Notes: generated by a model from the sequence alone, not told the origin. 64,000 nt of DNA from Fervidibacter sinensis (GCA_032161045.1 JAVHTH010000008.1); one strand, 5' to 3'. Positions 43,400 through 53,048 are shown, counted from the first letter of the stretch. A program made the numbers and translations.

Positions 43400-44885
43400 A
43401 AACAAGGGCTATTTTGTCTCGGTAAACACATCGCCATTCGCTTGAACGAAGCAGCAATAGGTTCGCAAGGGAAGCATCTGGGGGAACAATCACGATTGTG
43501 ACCCCATAGCGATTCAAAATTTGCTGCCAATTTGCCCTGCCGTAGTATGCTGCTACGAAATCCTTCAGAACCTTCATTGGGTAAAAATCCGCACGCCCGT
43601 CAACGAAAACCTTGACACGACCTTTCAAATGCCAAGCGACATATCCGCCCCATTCGTAACGAGCAAGGCAATTCCCTGTCAAGCCCTGTCTTTTCATCCA
43701 AGCGACTGCATCTTTCGGATAGCCTTTCCGCTCTCGCTTGACAAATTCGCTTGGTGAAAATCGCACCGAGGCGATAAGCCCAGCCAAGAAAGCGAAGAGA
43801 ACAATGATGGCTGATGGCAACCAAATCGGCGGCTGGGTTTGATGGCGAGAGGTTTGCGAACGAGAAAATTGGGAAATCCACAAACTGATGTGCTCACCAA
43901 CAAAGGGTGCAATGAGCAAGCACCAAAGCGCCACCATTCGGATACCTGTCAAAGCGTTGAATGTCGCAAATGCTCCCCAAAGCAACTCCAAAGCATCAGG
44001 GCGCTTGGGCGACCATGCCAAACAAATCAACCAAAGCAAAAGCAAACCCGTCCAAATCACAGTGATCGGATGGCGCATCGCCATAACTGGCTTCCACTCT
44101 TCAATTGGCAATTGGCTGCTTTGAACGATGTTCACAAGCACCTGCTTTGGGCTGTGCCAGCCAAAAGGCGTGAACATAACTGCAACCACGCAGAGCAAAA
44201 TTGTCAATGCCATTTGCTTCCGCCATCCCGTGCCGAGGACAGGTTGTTGTCCACGCCGTTCGTTCAAGTAATCAGCGAAAATCGCCAAAACGAGTAAAGC
44301 GAAAGCGACGGGGTAGAACGAGTGAATGTTCGCCCATAAGGCAAACAGCAGCGGCATTGAAACCAACATCGGCAACCGAACGAAACGCCATTGACTTTTG
44401 TTTTGCGGACTCGCATTTTGCCTCTGCTGGTGAACCGCCAAAGCAAGCCAAGACAGAAACAGGAAACTTATCAATTGAGGTCTAACACCGCCAGTCACTG
44501 ACAGCGCACCGAAGGCGAAAAGGATTGTGACCCAAATTCGGGTTAGAGTTGGAGCCCGCATCGCTTTGAAAACGAGCAAGAAAGCGACAACTTTCAAAAG
44601 GAGCGCTAACACTTCCAACCCGGCAATCCCGATGAAGCGGTTAAGCGCAGCGAAAGAGGCTTCTGTCAACCACTGTGAGTTGACCCAAACTTTCGGGTTC
44701 GTGAACGAGAACGGGTCAACGAAATGGACGGAGCGGTTTTGCAGGATGGCTTCACCTACAGCCAAATGCCACCACATATCAGGGTCAAGGATTGGGTGCA
44801 TTGTAGCGAAAACAATTGTCAAGCCCAAAATCACCGTCAAGGTAGCCATCCTCTCACTCAAAACTATCGCCCCCTTCACCGACAT
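43293..44885 (-). CDS. polytopic membrane protein, GT-C-like
   Basis: A 530-residue protein with about ten membrane helices. The first loop, LDPDMWWHLAVGEAILQN then FVDPFSFT and WVNSQWLTEASF, resembles acidic-residue-bearing GT-C glycosyltransferase loops; helices end near residue 370 and a soluble periplasmic domain (CLARYEWGGYVAWHLKGRVK, VFVDGRADFYP) follows. No function is established. The C-terminal ~35 residues overlap the methyltransferase gene on the other strand and look unconserved, so the 3' end may have been extended by loss of a stop. The start could be ATG at 44885 or an inner ATG about 12 codons later. Confidence 0.6.
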   Translation of the reverse strand: MSVKGAIVLSERMATLTVILGLTIVFATMHPILDPDMWWHLAVGEAILQNRSVHFVDPFSFTNPKVWVNSQWLTEASFAALNRFIGIAGLEVLALLLKVVAFLLVFKAMRAPTLTRIWVTILFAFGALSVTGGVRPQLISFLFLSWLALAVHQQRQNASPQNKSQWRFVRLPMLVSMPLLFALWANIHSFYPVAFALLVLAIFADYLNERRGQQPVLGTGWRKQMALTILLCVVAVMFTPFGWHSPKQVLVNIVQSSQLPIEEWKPVMAMRHPITVIWTGLLLLWLICLAWSPKRPDALELLWGAFATFNALTGIRMVALWCLLIAPFVGEHISLWISQFSRSQTSRHQTQPPIWLPSAIIVLFAFLAGLIASVRFSPSEFVKRERKGYPKDAVAWMKRQGLTGNCLARYEWGGYVAWHLKGRVKVFVDGRADFYPMKVLKDFVAAYYGRANWQQILNRYGVTIVIVPPDASLANLLLLRSSEWRCVYRDKIALVFIRRALAASLRTQRVKLQMGIAQTEALQPPIAIRR

Positions 44886-45043
44886 CCAAACCGCAAGCGG
44901 TGGGGTTTGGGTTTAAACGATTGACAAACCAAAACGATGGTTTCGCAGAAAACAGCCAAGGTTTCGCTCCAGTCTCTGGCGCTACAATCATAGCACGGTG
45001 TGAGGTCGTGAAAGTTTAACTTGGACGAAAGGGGCGATGGAGG

Positions 45044-46813
45044 ATGATCGGCTGGATGCTTTTGTGGACGCTCGTAGGGGTCGGAGCAGAACGACCGAGG
45101 TTGAACGCAAGCGATGTCGTGTTCATGTATGTGCCGCGAAGCGCAACCCTCTACGACGCTTATTCGGGCACGGTTGTCGGTTGGGCAGGACGAGCGAGGT
45201 CAAAAAACCAGCAAGATATCCAATGGTTTCGGCAAAGGGTTGAAGAGGCACAAAAGCGCGGGTTGCGATATTGTGGTAGCGTTGATTTCGTGGTTGACTT
45301 TGCGGGCTTCATTGAATTTCGTCCCGAAAGTTTCGCTGAAGCGATTTGTCGCGACCTTGACGGCAACCCGATAACCGTCCCTTGGCTCTGGGATCACAAA
45401 CACAAAGGTCACCCAGCGTATTGGTTTTGCACAAACAACCCAGATTATCGCGCTTACCTGCGCGACCAAGTTGAACGGGCGTGTGTTGCTCCCATTGACG
45501 GGTTACACATTGATGACTGGCGCGGAACCGCTGCTTGCTCGGCGTGGTTTGGCGGGTGTTTCTGCCGCTATTGCATGGAAGGTTTCCGAAATTGGTTGAA
45601 GCGAAATTTTTCGCAGGAGCAGTTGCAGGCTATGGGAATTGACAATGTTGATGAATTTGACTTGAGGGCGTTTTTGAAGTCAAAGGGAGTGACCGCTGAG
45701 GATTGGCGGAAAAGAAGACCGCAACTGCCCTTCGGGGAACTTTTTCAACGGTTTCAAACTGAACAAATGCTTGGCGTGGTCCGCGAGGTTTTTGAGTATG
45801 CTGAACAGTTGAGGGGCAAGCCGCTTTTGAGAAGCGTCAACTCAAGTGCTTCTTCCCCCGAAGCACTCACCGTTGCCCCACTTGTTGACTTCTTCTGCGG
45901 TGAGATGGAGCATCACGCTTCAACTGCACAGGTTCCCGTTGAGCCTGCATTCGTTTTCAGGCTCGTTGAAGGTTTAGGTAAGCGGCAATCTGCGACCGCT
46001 GCAGGTCACGATTGGGCTTGGATCGCTGCAAACGAAAAGCCCGGCTTGGTCAGAACTTGGATCGCACAAGCGTATGCCTTTGGCAGCACCTTCATGGTTC
46101 CACACCGACAATGGTGCTACACGCAAGAGAAGGGAACTCACTGGTGGGAGGGCAAAACCGAAGATTTTGCGTTCGTCTACCGCTTTGTTCGGGAAAACGC
46201 AAACTTGCTTGACGGTTACCGCTCGCTTGCCAATTTGGCGCTTGTCTACACTAACGCGAACTTCAACGAAATTCGGTCGGCAGCGATTGAACTTCTCAAG
46301 GCAAATGTGCCTTTCGCAATTTTGGTCGCTGAACCTTCGTTGGGTGTTAGCGTCGCCAAAGCGGAACTGAACGCTTATGAGGTTTTGCTCACTGGAAAAC
46401 AGCCTTTGCCGTCAGATTTCGTGAAGCAAGTGCCCCCTAAGGTGAAAATCACCCAATGGGATGGCGTTGGCAAATTACCCGAAGCGTTCCGTCACCAAGT
46501 TGTCGTCAAAGGGAGCGACAAAGTGCGGGTTTCGTTGCGACACAAACCCGGCGACCCTAAAGCACCAATTGTTTGCCACCTGCTCAATCAGGACTACGAT
46601 GTCCAAGCCGACGAGGTTCGTCCGATTGATGTCACTGTTTCAATCAGCCGCTCGCTGTTGAGCAAAGCGATGAGAGGAATCCCAAAGCGTGTTGTTATCC
46701 GAACGCCGAAGCACCCACCGCAACAAGTTTCCGTTAGTCTTGACAAAGATGCTTTGACTTTTTCCCTGCCCAACTTGGGGTTGTGGGCGATTGTTGAGGT
46801 TTCGGCACAATAA
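45044..46813 (+). CDS. secreted glycosidase-like TIM-barrel protein
   Basis: A 589-residue protein with a short N-terminal export signal (MIGWMLLWTLVGVGAERP). The barrel-like part (~30-400) has RGLRYCGSVDFVVDFAGFIE, PIDGLHIDDWRGTAACS, a cysteine pair GCFCRYCMEGF, GEMEHHAS and TAAGHDWAWIAANEKPGLVR; these suggest a GH-A-type glycosidase or a related non-catalytic barrel, as in beta-galactosidase-like families. The last ~110 residues are a beta-sandwich (APIVCHLLNQDYDVQ, TFSLPNLGLWAIVEV). The catalytic acids are not certain, so the substrate is unknown. AAAGGGG precedes ATG at 45044. Confidence 0.65.
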   Translation: MIGWMLLWTLVGVGAERPRLNASDVVFMYVPRSATLYDAYSGTVVGWAGRARSKNQQDIQWFRQRVEEAQKRGLRYCGSVDFVVDFAGFIEFRPESFAEAICRDLDGNPITVPWLWDHKHKGHPAYWFCTNNPDYRAYLRDQVERACVAPIDGLHIDDWRGTAACSAWFGGCFCRYCMEGFRNWLKRNFSQEQLQAMGIDNVDEFDLRAFLKSKGVTAEDWRKRRPQLPFGELFQRFQTEQMLGVVREVFEYAEQLRGKPLLRSVNSSASSPEALTVAPLVDFFCGEMEHHASTAQVPVEPAFVFRLVEGLGKRQSATAAGHDWAWIAANEKPGLVRTWIAQAYAFGSTFMVPHRQWCYTQEKGTHWWEGKTEDFAFVYRFVRENANLLDGYRSLANLALVYTNANFNEIRSAAIELLKANVPFAILVAEPSLGVSVAKAELNAYEVLLTGKQPLPSDFVKQVPPKVKITQWDGVGKLPEAFRHQVVVKGSDKVRVSLRHKPGDPKAPIVCHLLNQDYDVQADEVRPIDVTVSISRSLLSKAMRGIPKRVVIRTPKHPPQQVSVSLDKDALTFSLPNLGLWAIVEVSAQ

Positions 46814-46871
46814 CGCTCCTTGGCTTTGGGATGGCATGTCTCCCATGCAGGAAATTTCGGGCTGATGGGAC

Positions 46872-48146
46872 TCACCCTTCGGCGGGTTGACAACTTTTCT
46901 CCAACCGCTCCAAATCTTCTGGTGTGTCAACGCCGACGCTTCGGTAAGGTGTGATGACGACTTTGATGCGAATGCCGTGCTCAAGCGCCCGCAATTGTTC
47001 AAGCCCTTCCGTTCGTTCCAAATCGGTTGGCGACCATTGAGCAAATTGAAGCAAAAACTCGCGCCGATAGGCGTAAAGACCAATGTGACGAAGTGGGCGG
47101 ACGAGAGCATCTTCGGGTAGTTTGAATTGCGGTGTCTCCGACATCTTGCCTTTCGGTCGGAAGAAGGGTAGGGGAGAGCGGGAAAAGTAAAGGGCGAAAC
47201 CGTCACGGTCAACAACAACCTTGACAACATTTGGGTTCGTGTATTCGTGCTCATCGGCGATCGGGGTCGCCAGCGTGGTCATCTTGAGCGTTGGGTCAGA
47301 TAAAAACGGCTGCACTGCCGCGTCAATGGCTTCAGGTGCGATCAGGGGTTCGTCGCCTTGAATGTTGACGACTACATCGCAATCAAGTTGGCGGGCAACT
47401 TCCGCAATTCGGTCAGTGCCCGATGGGTGTTCGGGTGAAGTCATCACGCATTTGCCACCAAAACCCTCAACAACCGATTTGACCCGTTCATCGTCAGTTG
47501 CAACGATGACATCGCTGAGAGTTTTAGCCTGTTTCGCCCGTTCGTAGACATGTTGAACAATCGGCTTGCCCCAAAGCAAAGCCAAAACTTTGCCCGGAAA
47601 GCGAACCGAGGCGTATCTCGCTGGGATGACACCCACGACCGTCTTGATAGGCTCAACCCTCACTCCTTTTCGGATTCGTTGAACCAAATCTGTTGTTGAG
47701 CGTCCCTCAATTTTCGGCAAGATGACAACTTGACCACCGTAGGAACGAACTAAAGGCGCTTCGGGCAAATCCGCTTCAGTGTAATCGCCGCCTTTAACAT
47801 GGATGTCGGGCTTAATGGCTTCAATGAGCCGGTGCGGGGTCAATTCGTCAAAGAGAACGACGAAATCAACGAACGCCAAACTCGCCAAGAGCAACGCCCT
47901 GTCATCCTGCGGCACCAACGGTCGTTCACTGCCTTTGAGCGCACGAACCGAACTATCAGAGTTGAGCCCAACGATAAGGACATCGCCCAAAGATTTTGCC
48001 TGAGCGAGGTAACTGACATGACCTGCATGGAGCAAATCAAAACAACCGTTCGTGAAGACAATTCGCTTACCTTGCCGCCGCAATTCGGCGACAATCGCTA
48101 AAAGTCCTTCCAATGGCTTAACTTTCGCTCGCACAGCGTCCAACAT
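46872..48146 (-). CDS. RfaE2-type nucleotidyltransferase fused to KdsB
   Basis: A 424-residue two-domain protein. Residues 1-~160 are the ADP-heptose (RfaE2/HldE C-terminal) adenylyltransferase: VFTNGCFDLLHAGHVSYLAQ with the HxGH motif at 40-43, DVLIVGLNSDSSVRALKG and GRSTTDLVQRI. Residues ~168-420 are CMP-Kdo synthetase (KdsB): VGVIPARYASVRFPGKVLAL, VIVATDDERV, CVMTSPEHPSGTDRIAEVAR, VNIQGDEPL and VGVDTPEDLERLE. One gene would thus activate both heptose and Kdo for lipopolysaccharide inner core, which supports an outer membrane. Start ATG at 48146; GGAGG lies about 14 bases upstream. Confidence 0.93.
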   Translation of the reverse strand: MLDAVRAKVKPLEGLLAIVAELRRQGKRIVFTNGCFDLLHAGHVSYLAQAKSLGDVLIVGLNSDSSVRALKGSERPLVPQDDRALLLASLAFVDFVVLFDELTPHRLIEAIKPDIHVKGGDYTEADLPEAPLVRSYGGQVVILPKIEGRSTTDLVQRIRKGVRVEPIKTVVGVIPARYASVRFPGKVLALLWGKPIVQHVYERAKQAKTLSDVIVATDDERVKSVVEGFGGKCVMTSPEHPSGTDRIAEVARQLDCDVVVNIQGDEPLIAPEAIDAAVQPFLSDPTLKMTTLATPIADEHEYTNPNVVKVVVDRDGFALYFSRSPLPFFRPKGKMSETPQFKLPEDALVRPLRHIGLYAYRREFLLQFAQWSPTDLERTEGLEQLRALEHGIRIKVVITPYRSVGVDTPEDLERLEKSCQPAEG

Positions 48147-48169
48147 GGTTTGCTTTTACGCCTCCTTTC

Positions 48170-48194
48170 GGAGGGCTCGGCTCCTGCCGAGCCG
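48170..48194. repeat. GGAGGG-family hairpin
   Basis: GGAGGGCTCGGCTCCTGCCGAG then CC: the stem GGCTCGGC/GCCGAGCC has a TCCT loop. It lies in the leader of the RfaE2-KdsB gene, upstream of its start. Confidence 0.65.
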
Positions 48195-48314
48195 AGGATT
48201 GGACGGTTATGCTCTTGCATTGCCGATTTTCAACTCGTTGGAAGATGAACCCTTCAATTCGGCTCATCCAAAGAGGGTCACCACAGAATTTCTCCAAAAC
48301 CCATCGTCTTTTCC

Positions 48315-50930
48315 TCACGATGCAGGTTGTTGAGCACCCGCTGGAGTCGGTTGCTTGATCCGCTGACGATATTGCAAGTAAAGCCTTGTGTGCCGGCTCT
48401 CAAGCGGGATGGGTTTGCCCGCAATGAACAAATAATGCACCTGAGTCACGATTTCAAGTGGGTCGCCATCGGTGACAATCAAGTTTGCCAATTTGCCCGG
48501 CTCAATGCTTCCAAGTAAATTGTCAACACCCAAGATTTCGGCTGCGTTTATGGTCACTGCCTTTAACGCCTCTTCGTAAGGCAAACCGAAAGCACAGGCA
48601 ACTCCAACTTGGTAAGGCAAATCTCGGGATGTCGCCGCACTCGCGGATTGGAACGCAATTTTAACGCCTGCGCGATGCAACAATGCAGGGTTTGCCCAAG
48701 GTGCGTCGTAAGGGTCATAGTCACTTGACGGCAAAGTCCAAAGTGAACCGACGATGACGGGCACTTTCTTTTGAGCCAGCAAGTCAACGACTTTCCAAGC
48801 ATCGCGCCCACCAGCGATAACCGCTTTCAAACCAAACTGCTCCGCCAATTGCAAAGCCGTTCGGATGCCTCTCGTTGAGTTTGTGTGGAAGATGACTGGC
48901 AATTTGCCAGTCACATATGGCATCATTGCCTCCAAGCGCGGGTCAAAAACTTGCCCAGCACCTTTGGCTTTCGCTTCAGCGTAATGCCTCGCTCGCTCCA
49001 AAAATTCCCTCAGCCGCCTTAACCTCGCTCCGCCTTCCTCTTGCAGCCTTTGCAACTCTTCAGGCTGCAACATCAGCCGAGCGAAACTCGGCAACGCTCC
49101 CAATCCCTCGGGTACATTGATGTGCAAAGCAACTGGGTTCTTGATGCACATTTCATCGGGTGTCCAACCCGCAAGGTGAATGACAGCGCTCTGACCGCTT
49201 ATAATTCCGCCAGTCGGGCGTGTTAACGCCGCTGTAATGCCGACAAAACGAGTGACGGCAAAATGCTCGCTGGCGGGATTGACTGCAACAATGGCTTGCA
49301 AGTCGGGTTGAAATTCCCCACTCTCGCTCGTATCCACTGTCGCCCTCACGGCGCTAATTTCTGTCAACCCCAGAACCGAACCGGCATCAATCAAACCGGG
49401 GTAAACCCGCAAACCTTTGGCGTTAATAACGACAGCGTCTTTGGGGACAGGGATGTCTTTCCCAACCGCTTTAATTCGTCCATCCTCAATGAGCACGGTT
49501 CCATTTTCAATGGGTGGCTTCGTGACGGGGTAAATCGTTGCGCCGACGATAGCGTAGCGACGGGCATCGCTCGGTGGAGTTGGGATTGACAAATGGTCAG
49601 TTCGGCAAATGCTGATTTCGCGTTTAATAGTTGCGTTTTTGTCAACCCCGAACGCATCGCGGCGCATGAAGAAAACCTCGCCGTCAATCAGCGTCATGAC
49701 ACATTTTGAGTAAACGCTCAACGGGTGACCGTCAAAGATGGCGATATCGGCGTCTTTGCCGACTTCCAAAGTCCCAGTCCGATGAGCGATGCCGATTTGA
49801 ATTGCTGGGTAGAAGGTGATGAGTTGAAGCGCCTCATCAATTGTCAAGTCGCCATACTTGATGCACTTTGCCGCTTCCAAATTGAGCCGTCGCATCCGCT
49901 CAACACTGTCGGAGTTGACGGAAGTTACAATGCCCGCTTTCAAGCAAAGTGCTGCGTTGTAAGGGATGGCATCGTAGGCTTCAACCTTGTAAGCCCAATA
50001 GTCAGCAAAAGTTGAAACACCAATGCCCGCCGCTGCCAACTCTGGCGCAATTTTGTAGGCTTCAAGCCCGTGATGGAACGCTGCGATTTTGAAGCCGTAT
50101 TCTCTCGCCAACCGCATCAGCATCAACATCTCGTCGGCTCTATAGGCATGGCATTGAACTATCATGTTGCCCCGCAAGACATCTGCCAACGCTTCAAGCC
50201 TCAAATCTCGTCGTGGCGGAATTGCGTTCGGGTTAGTTTTGCTCTCCCATTCATATCGCTCCCAAGCCTGAATGTATCTTCGCGCTTCATCAAAGGCTCG
50301 TCTGATAACTGCTTCAACGCCCAAACGAGTTGTCGGAAAGCGGACAGTGTCGCCTGTGAAGTTTGCCCGTTTGGGATTTTCGCCTAAAGCAAATTTGATG
50401 AAGCGGGGAGCATCGGGAACGAGCAATTCGTCAACGGGGCGTTGCCATTTCAACTTGATGACAGCGTTTTGACCGCCGATAGCGTTGGCGCTCCCGTGCA
50501 TGGTCATCGTCGCTGTAACGCCACCTGAAAGACCCCGATAGATGGACAAACTCTGCGGGACGAGAACATCGTGAATTCGGACTTCCGCAGTGATGCTGTC
50601 GGTTGATTCATTCGTGGCGTCAATAGCGATATGGGAATGGGCATCAATGATGCCGGGCATGATGAATTTACCAGTTGCGTCAATGACGACGATGCCGTCA
50701 GGTGGTGTCAAGTTTTTGCCGATAGCAGCGATTTTACCGTTACGCACTAAAATGCTGCCGCCATCAATAACTTGCCCTGTGCCAGTCCAAATTGTCCCTC
50801 CCTTGATGAGGCAATTTCCGCCCGTTTGTATCGTTGGCTTTCGGTGTTCGTCAAGTTCAACAGGCACTTGTGCTGTCACAAAAGCAATGAGTGCGAAAAT
50901 CCCAACACTCACCAACAAACCCCAACGCAT
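48315..50930 (-). CDS. double amidohydrolase-domain protein, secreted
   Basis: An 871-residue protein with an N-terminal signal (MRWGLLVSVGIFALIAFVTA). It contains two amidohydrolase-like units in tandem. The first (~35-435) keeps the metal motif PGIIDAHSHIAID, VQCHAYRADEM and AFHHGLEA, ending with a beta-sandwich stretch. The second (~455-860) has the same fold order (VYPGLIDAGSVLGLTEI, ALRAGVKIAFQS-like HRAGVKIAFQSASA, VDNLLGSIEPGKLANLIV), but DAHxH is DAGSV, so it is probably non-catalytic. The substrate is unknown; imidazolonepropionase-like families are the closest in pattern. The start follows AAGGAGGTG. Confidence 0.85.
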   Translation of the reverse strand: MRWGLLVSVGIFALIAFVTAQVPVELDEHRKPTIQTGGNCLIKGGTIWTGTGQVIDGGSILVRNGKIAAIGKNLTPPDGIVVIDATGKFIMPGIIDAHSHIAIDATNESTDSITAEVRIHDVLVPQSLSIYRGLSGGVTATMTMHGSANAIGGQNAVIKLKWQRPVDELLVPDAPRFIKFALGENPKRANFTGDTVRFPTTRLGVEAVIRRAFDEARRYIQAWERYEWESKTNPNAIPPRRDLRLEALADVLRGNMIVQCHAYRADEMLMLMRLAREYGFKIAAFHHGLEAYKIAPELAAAGIGVSTFADYWAYKVEAYDAIPYNAALCLKAGIVTSVNSDSVERMRRLNLEAAKCIKYGDLTIDEALQLITFYPAIQIGIAHRTGTLEVGKDADIAIFDGHPLSVYSKCVMTLIDGEVFFMRRDAFGVDKNATIKREISICRTDHLSIPTPPSDARRYAIVGATIYPVTKPPIENGTVLIEDGRIKAVGKDIPVPKDAVVINAKGLRVYPGLIDAGSVLGLTEISAVRATVDTSESGEFQPDLQAIVAVNPASEHFAVTRFVGITAALTRPTGGIISGQSAVIHLAGWTPDEMCIKNPVALHINVPEGLGALPSFARLMLQPEELQRLQEEGGARLRRLREFLERARHYAEAKAKGAGQVFDPRLEAMMPYVTGKLPVIFHTNSTRGIRTALQLAEQFGLKAVIAGGRDAWKVVDLLAQKKVPVIVGSLWTLPSSDYDPYDAPWANPALLHRAGVKIAFQSASAATSRDLPYQVGVACAFGLPYEEALKAVTINAAEILGVDNLLGSIEPGKLANLIVTDGDPLEIVTQVHYLFIAGKPIPLESRHTRLYLQYRQRIKQPTPAGAQQPAS

Positions 50931-50989
50931 TCACTTTGCACCTCCTTCATATGAGTTTGCCTCCCTCATTTCGGAGCCGATTTTTTCTT

Positions 50990-51054
50990 GTAGGGCGGGG
51001 TTTCATACCCCGCCGATGAGTTTTCTATCGGCGCGGTGTAAAACCGCGCCCTAC
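50990..51054. repeat. palindromic GTAGGGCGGGG element, copy 1
   Basis: A symmetric 65-bp element: the stem GGCGGGGT/ACCCCGCC, a central CCGAT/ATCGG stem and a stem GGCGCGGT/ACCGCGCC, with GTAGG/CCTAC at the ends. Confidence 0.85.
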
Positions 51055-51189
51055 ATTAAGCCGATTTTCATCTCGGTCGGGCAGGAGCCCGACCCTCCGA
51101 TTTCGCCGAATGAATTCAGCACTCATTTTCTTCGTCATCAACCAATGGCTAAAGCCAATGGCATGGATGATGGGTTATGAGCCAGTTTT

Positions 51190-51251
51190 GTAGGGCGGGG
51201 TTTTATACCCCGCCGATAACTTTATTCGGCACGGTTTAAAACCGTGCCCTA
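51190..51251. repeat. palindromic GTAGGGCGGGG element, copy 2
   Basis: A second copy 136 bp after the first: GGCGGGGT/ACCCCGCC, then GGCACGGT/ACCGTGCC. The right stem differs from copy 1 by compensated changes. A related hairpin GGTCGGGC/GCCCGACC lies at 51075-51097. Confidence 0.85.
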
Positions 51252-51274
51252 TCAATTGACAAATTACGGTCATG

Positions 51275-51332
51275 GTAGGGGCAGATGGGATCTGCCCGTT
51301 CTTTTTGGAGGGCGCATTTCATGCGCCCCTAC
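51275..51332. repeat. twin-hairpin intergenic element
   Basis: GTAGGGGC ... GCCCCTAC, with stems GGGCAGAT/ATCTGCCC and GGGCGCAT/ATGCGCCC. Three palindromic elements fill much of the 444-bp gap 50931-51374; no gene is seen there. Confidence 0.85.
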
Positions 51333-51374
51333 AATATGTCAGCATTGATTAAACTTGACGAAAAATTTTGTGGC

Positions 51375-52907
51375 TCATTCACCATCGCATTCACTGAAGC
51401 GATCATCAGGGGGCAACTCAAAGGGAGGGAAACGCCCCCTCTGCGCTGCTGATGGCGTTACTGTCGTTTGAGCAGGAACCCGTTCGCGTTCAGGTTCAAA
51501 TTTGCGACCGTCAATGAACAAGTAACGAACTCTTGCCTTCTCGTCGGTAAATTCCCCCGTCATCAAGACCAAATTGGCGACTTTGCCTTTTTCAACTGTG
51601 CCCATATGTTTGTCAACACCAAACAACTTCGCCGCATTGATCGTTAAGGCTCGCAACGCCGCTTCTTTTGGCAAACCTGCTTGAATGGCTCGGCGCAAAT
51701 TTTGCCAAAATTCTGTCAAGTTGCGCAAACCGCGGGTTGTGAAAGCAATCGTCACGCCCGCCTGATGTAACTTGGCAGCATTTGCGGTTCGTTCCTGCCA
51801 TTGCCGATAACGCTCATTCCAAACTGCTTCAGGCAATTCAGATTCCTCTACGCGTTCAGGTTGGGTTGCTTCTTCCTCAGCAGTCGGCTCAAGTCCACCA
51901 TTGGCTTCTGGCGGGGTTTGTTCCCCTTGAGGTCGTTCGGGTGTGCTGCGGCGCGATGATGGCTTGCGTGGTTCGGGTCCAAAAGCGAGACTGACAATGA
52001 CGGGGATTCGTCGCTTCGCCAATTCGTCTGCGACCTTCCACGCTTCACGCCCACCGCTGATGATGATACGCAATCCGAACTCGTCAGCAAACTTTATTGC
52101 TCGGCGAATTTCGTTCTCCGTATCGGCATCAAAAATGATGGGCATTGAGCCGTTCAAAACAGGTTGCAATGCTATCAAGGTATCATCGGCGGGTGGTCGT
52201 TTACCGCTTCCGTTCTCAAAAGCCGCTTGCAGCGCGCGGAAATAATGGGCATCCAAAAGGGTTTGTCTCATATGGGCGAAAATTCCCATCAGACTGGATG
52301 GGTAACCACGAAGGGTGCGGGGCATTGTGAAAGCGAAATGCATCGCTACGACTGGCTTGACAACACAATCGCGCTTAGGTGCTCCACTCAAATTGACCAA
52401 AGCGCTGACACCGTTAATTGCTCCCCCAGAAGGGGCAAATAACGCCGTCGTGAACCCTGCCTGCCGATAAGGCACGAGCACTGTCGGCGTCAAATCAAGG
52501 CAATCAACTGCCCTAAGTTCAGGGCGGATCCCTTTGCGGTTGGCAACGCGCATGAAGGGAGGAGCGTCAATGGTTGTATCGGGCGGCTCGTCTTGGTCAG
52601 GTTGCCAATCTGGGAATTTGAGCCCTTGGGTTGTGTGAGCGTCAATGAAACCGGGGTAGACAATTAAGCCTTCACCATTGACAATTTCTGCATCAGGAGG
52701 GATGGACACATTTTCCCCTACGGCTTCAATCACGCCATCACGGATTAACACTGTCGCCCGTTCCAAAACCCTTCCGTCGCCGACGAACACCCTTGCATTG
52801 ACAATTGCGTAAGCATTTGGGAAAGGTTGAGGTTGAGCAACGGCTATGCAAGCGCCAACAACTCCTACCAACACAGCCCCCCAAAAACACAACCGCCATC
52901 GCTTCAT
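51375..52907 (-). CDS. secreted amidohydrolase-like protein
   Basis: A 510-residue protein with a signal peptide (LCFWGAVLVGVVGACIAVA). It has the amidohydrolase fold order: YAIVNARVFVGDGRVLERAT, a metal region VYPGFIDAHTTQGL, ISGGREAWKVADELAKRRIP and a C-terminal beta part GTVEKGKVANLVLMTGEF. The second metal His of DAHxH is replaced (HTT), so activity is doubtful. A Pro/Glu/Thr-rich linker (about residues 310-365, e.g. PERPQGEQTPPEANGG) breaks the domain. It is paralogous to the second half of the 871-residue neighbour. The start follows GAGGTGACGGCGAT. Confidence 0.8.
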   Translation of the reverse strand: MKRWRLCFWGAVLVGVVGACIAVAQPQPFPNAYAIVNARVFVGDGRVLERATVLIRDGVIEAVGENVSIPPDAEIVNGEGLIVYPGFIDAHTTQGLKFPDWQPDQDEPPDTTIDAPPFMRVANRKGIRPELRAVDCLDLTPTVLVPYRQAGFTTALFAPSGGAINGVSALVNLSGAPKRDCVVKPVVAMHFAFTMPRTLRGYPSSLMGIFAHMRQTLLDAHYFRALQAAFENGSGKRPPADDTLIALQPVLNGSMPIIFDADTENEIRRAIKFADEFGLRIIISGGREAWKVADELAKRRIPVIVSLAFGPEPRKPSSRRSTPERPQGEQTPPEANGGLEPTAEEEATQPERVEESELPEAVWNERYRQWQERTANAAKLHQAGVTIAFTTRGLRNLTEFWQNLRRAIQAGLPKEAALRALTINAAKLFGVDKHMGTVEKGKVANLVLMTGEFTDEKARVRYLFIDGRKFEPERERVPAQTTVTPSAAQRGRFPPFELPPDDRFSECDGE

Positions 52908-53048
52908 ATCGCCGTCACCTCTACCTCAGTCATGTCCGGCAGAATCACACCTCAGTCGTGGGATATTTTGAAGCAGGTTCCAAACTTCGCCTACTGTCTC
53001 AATCATGCTACAATTCGTAAGGGAAAACCTGTAGGGGCGGTGTCATTC

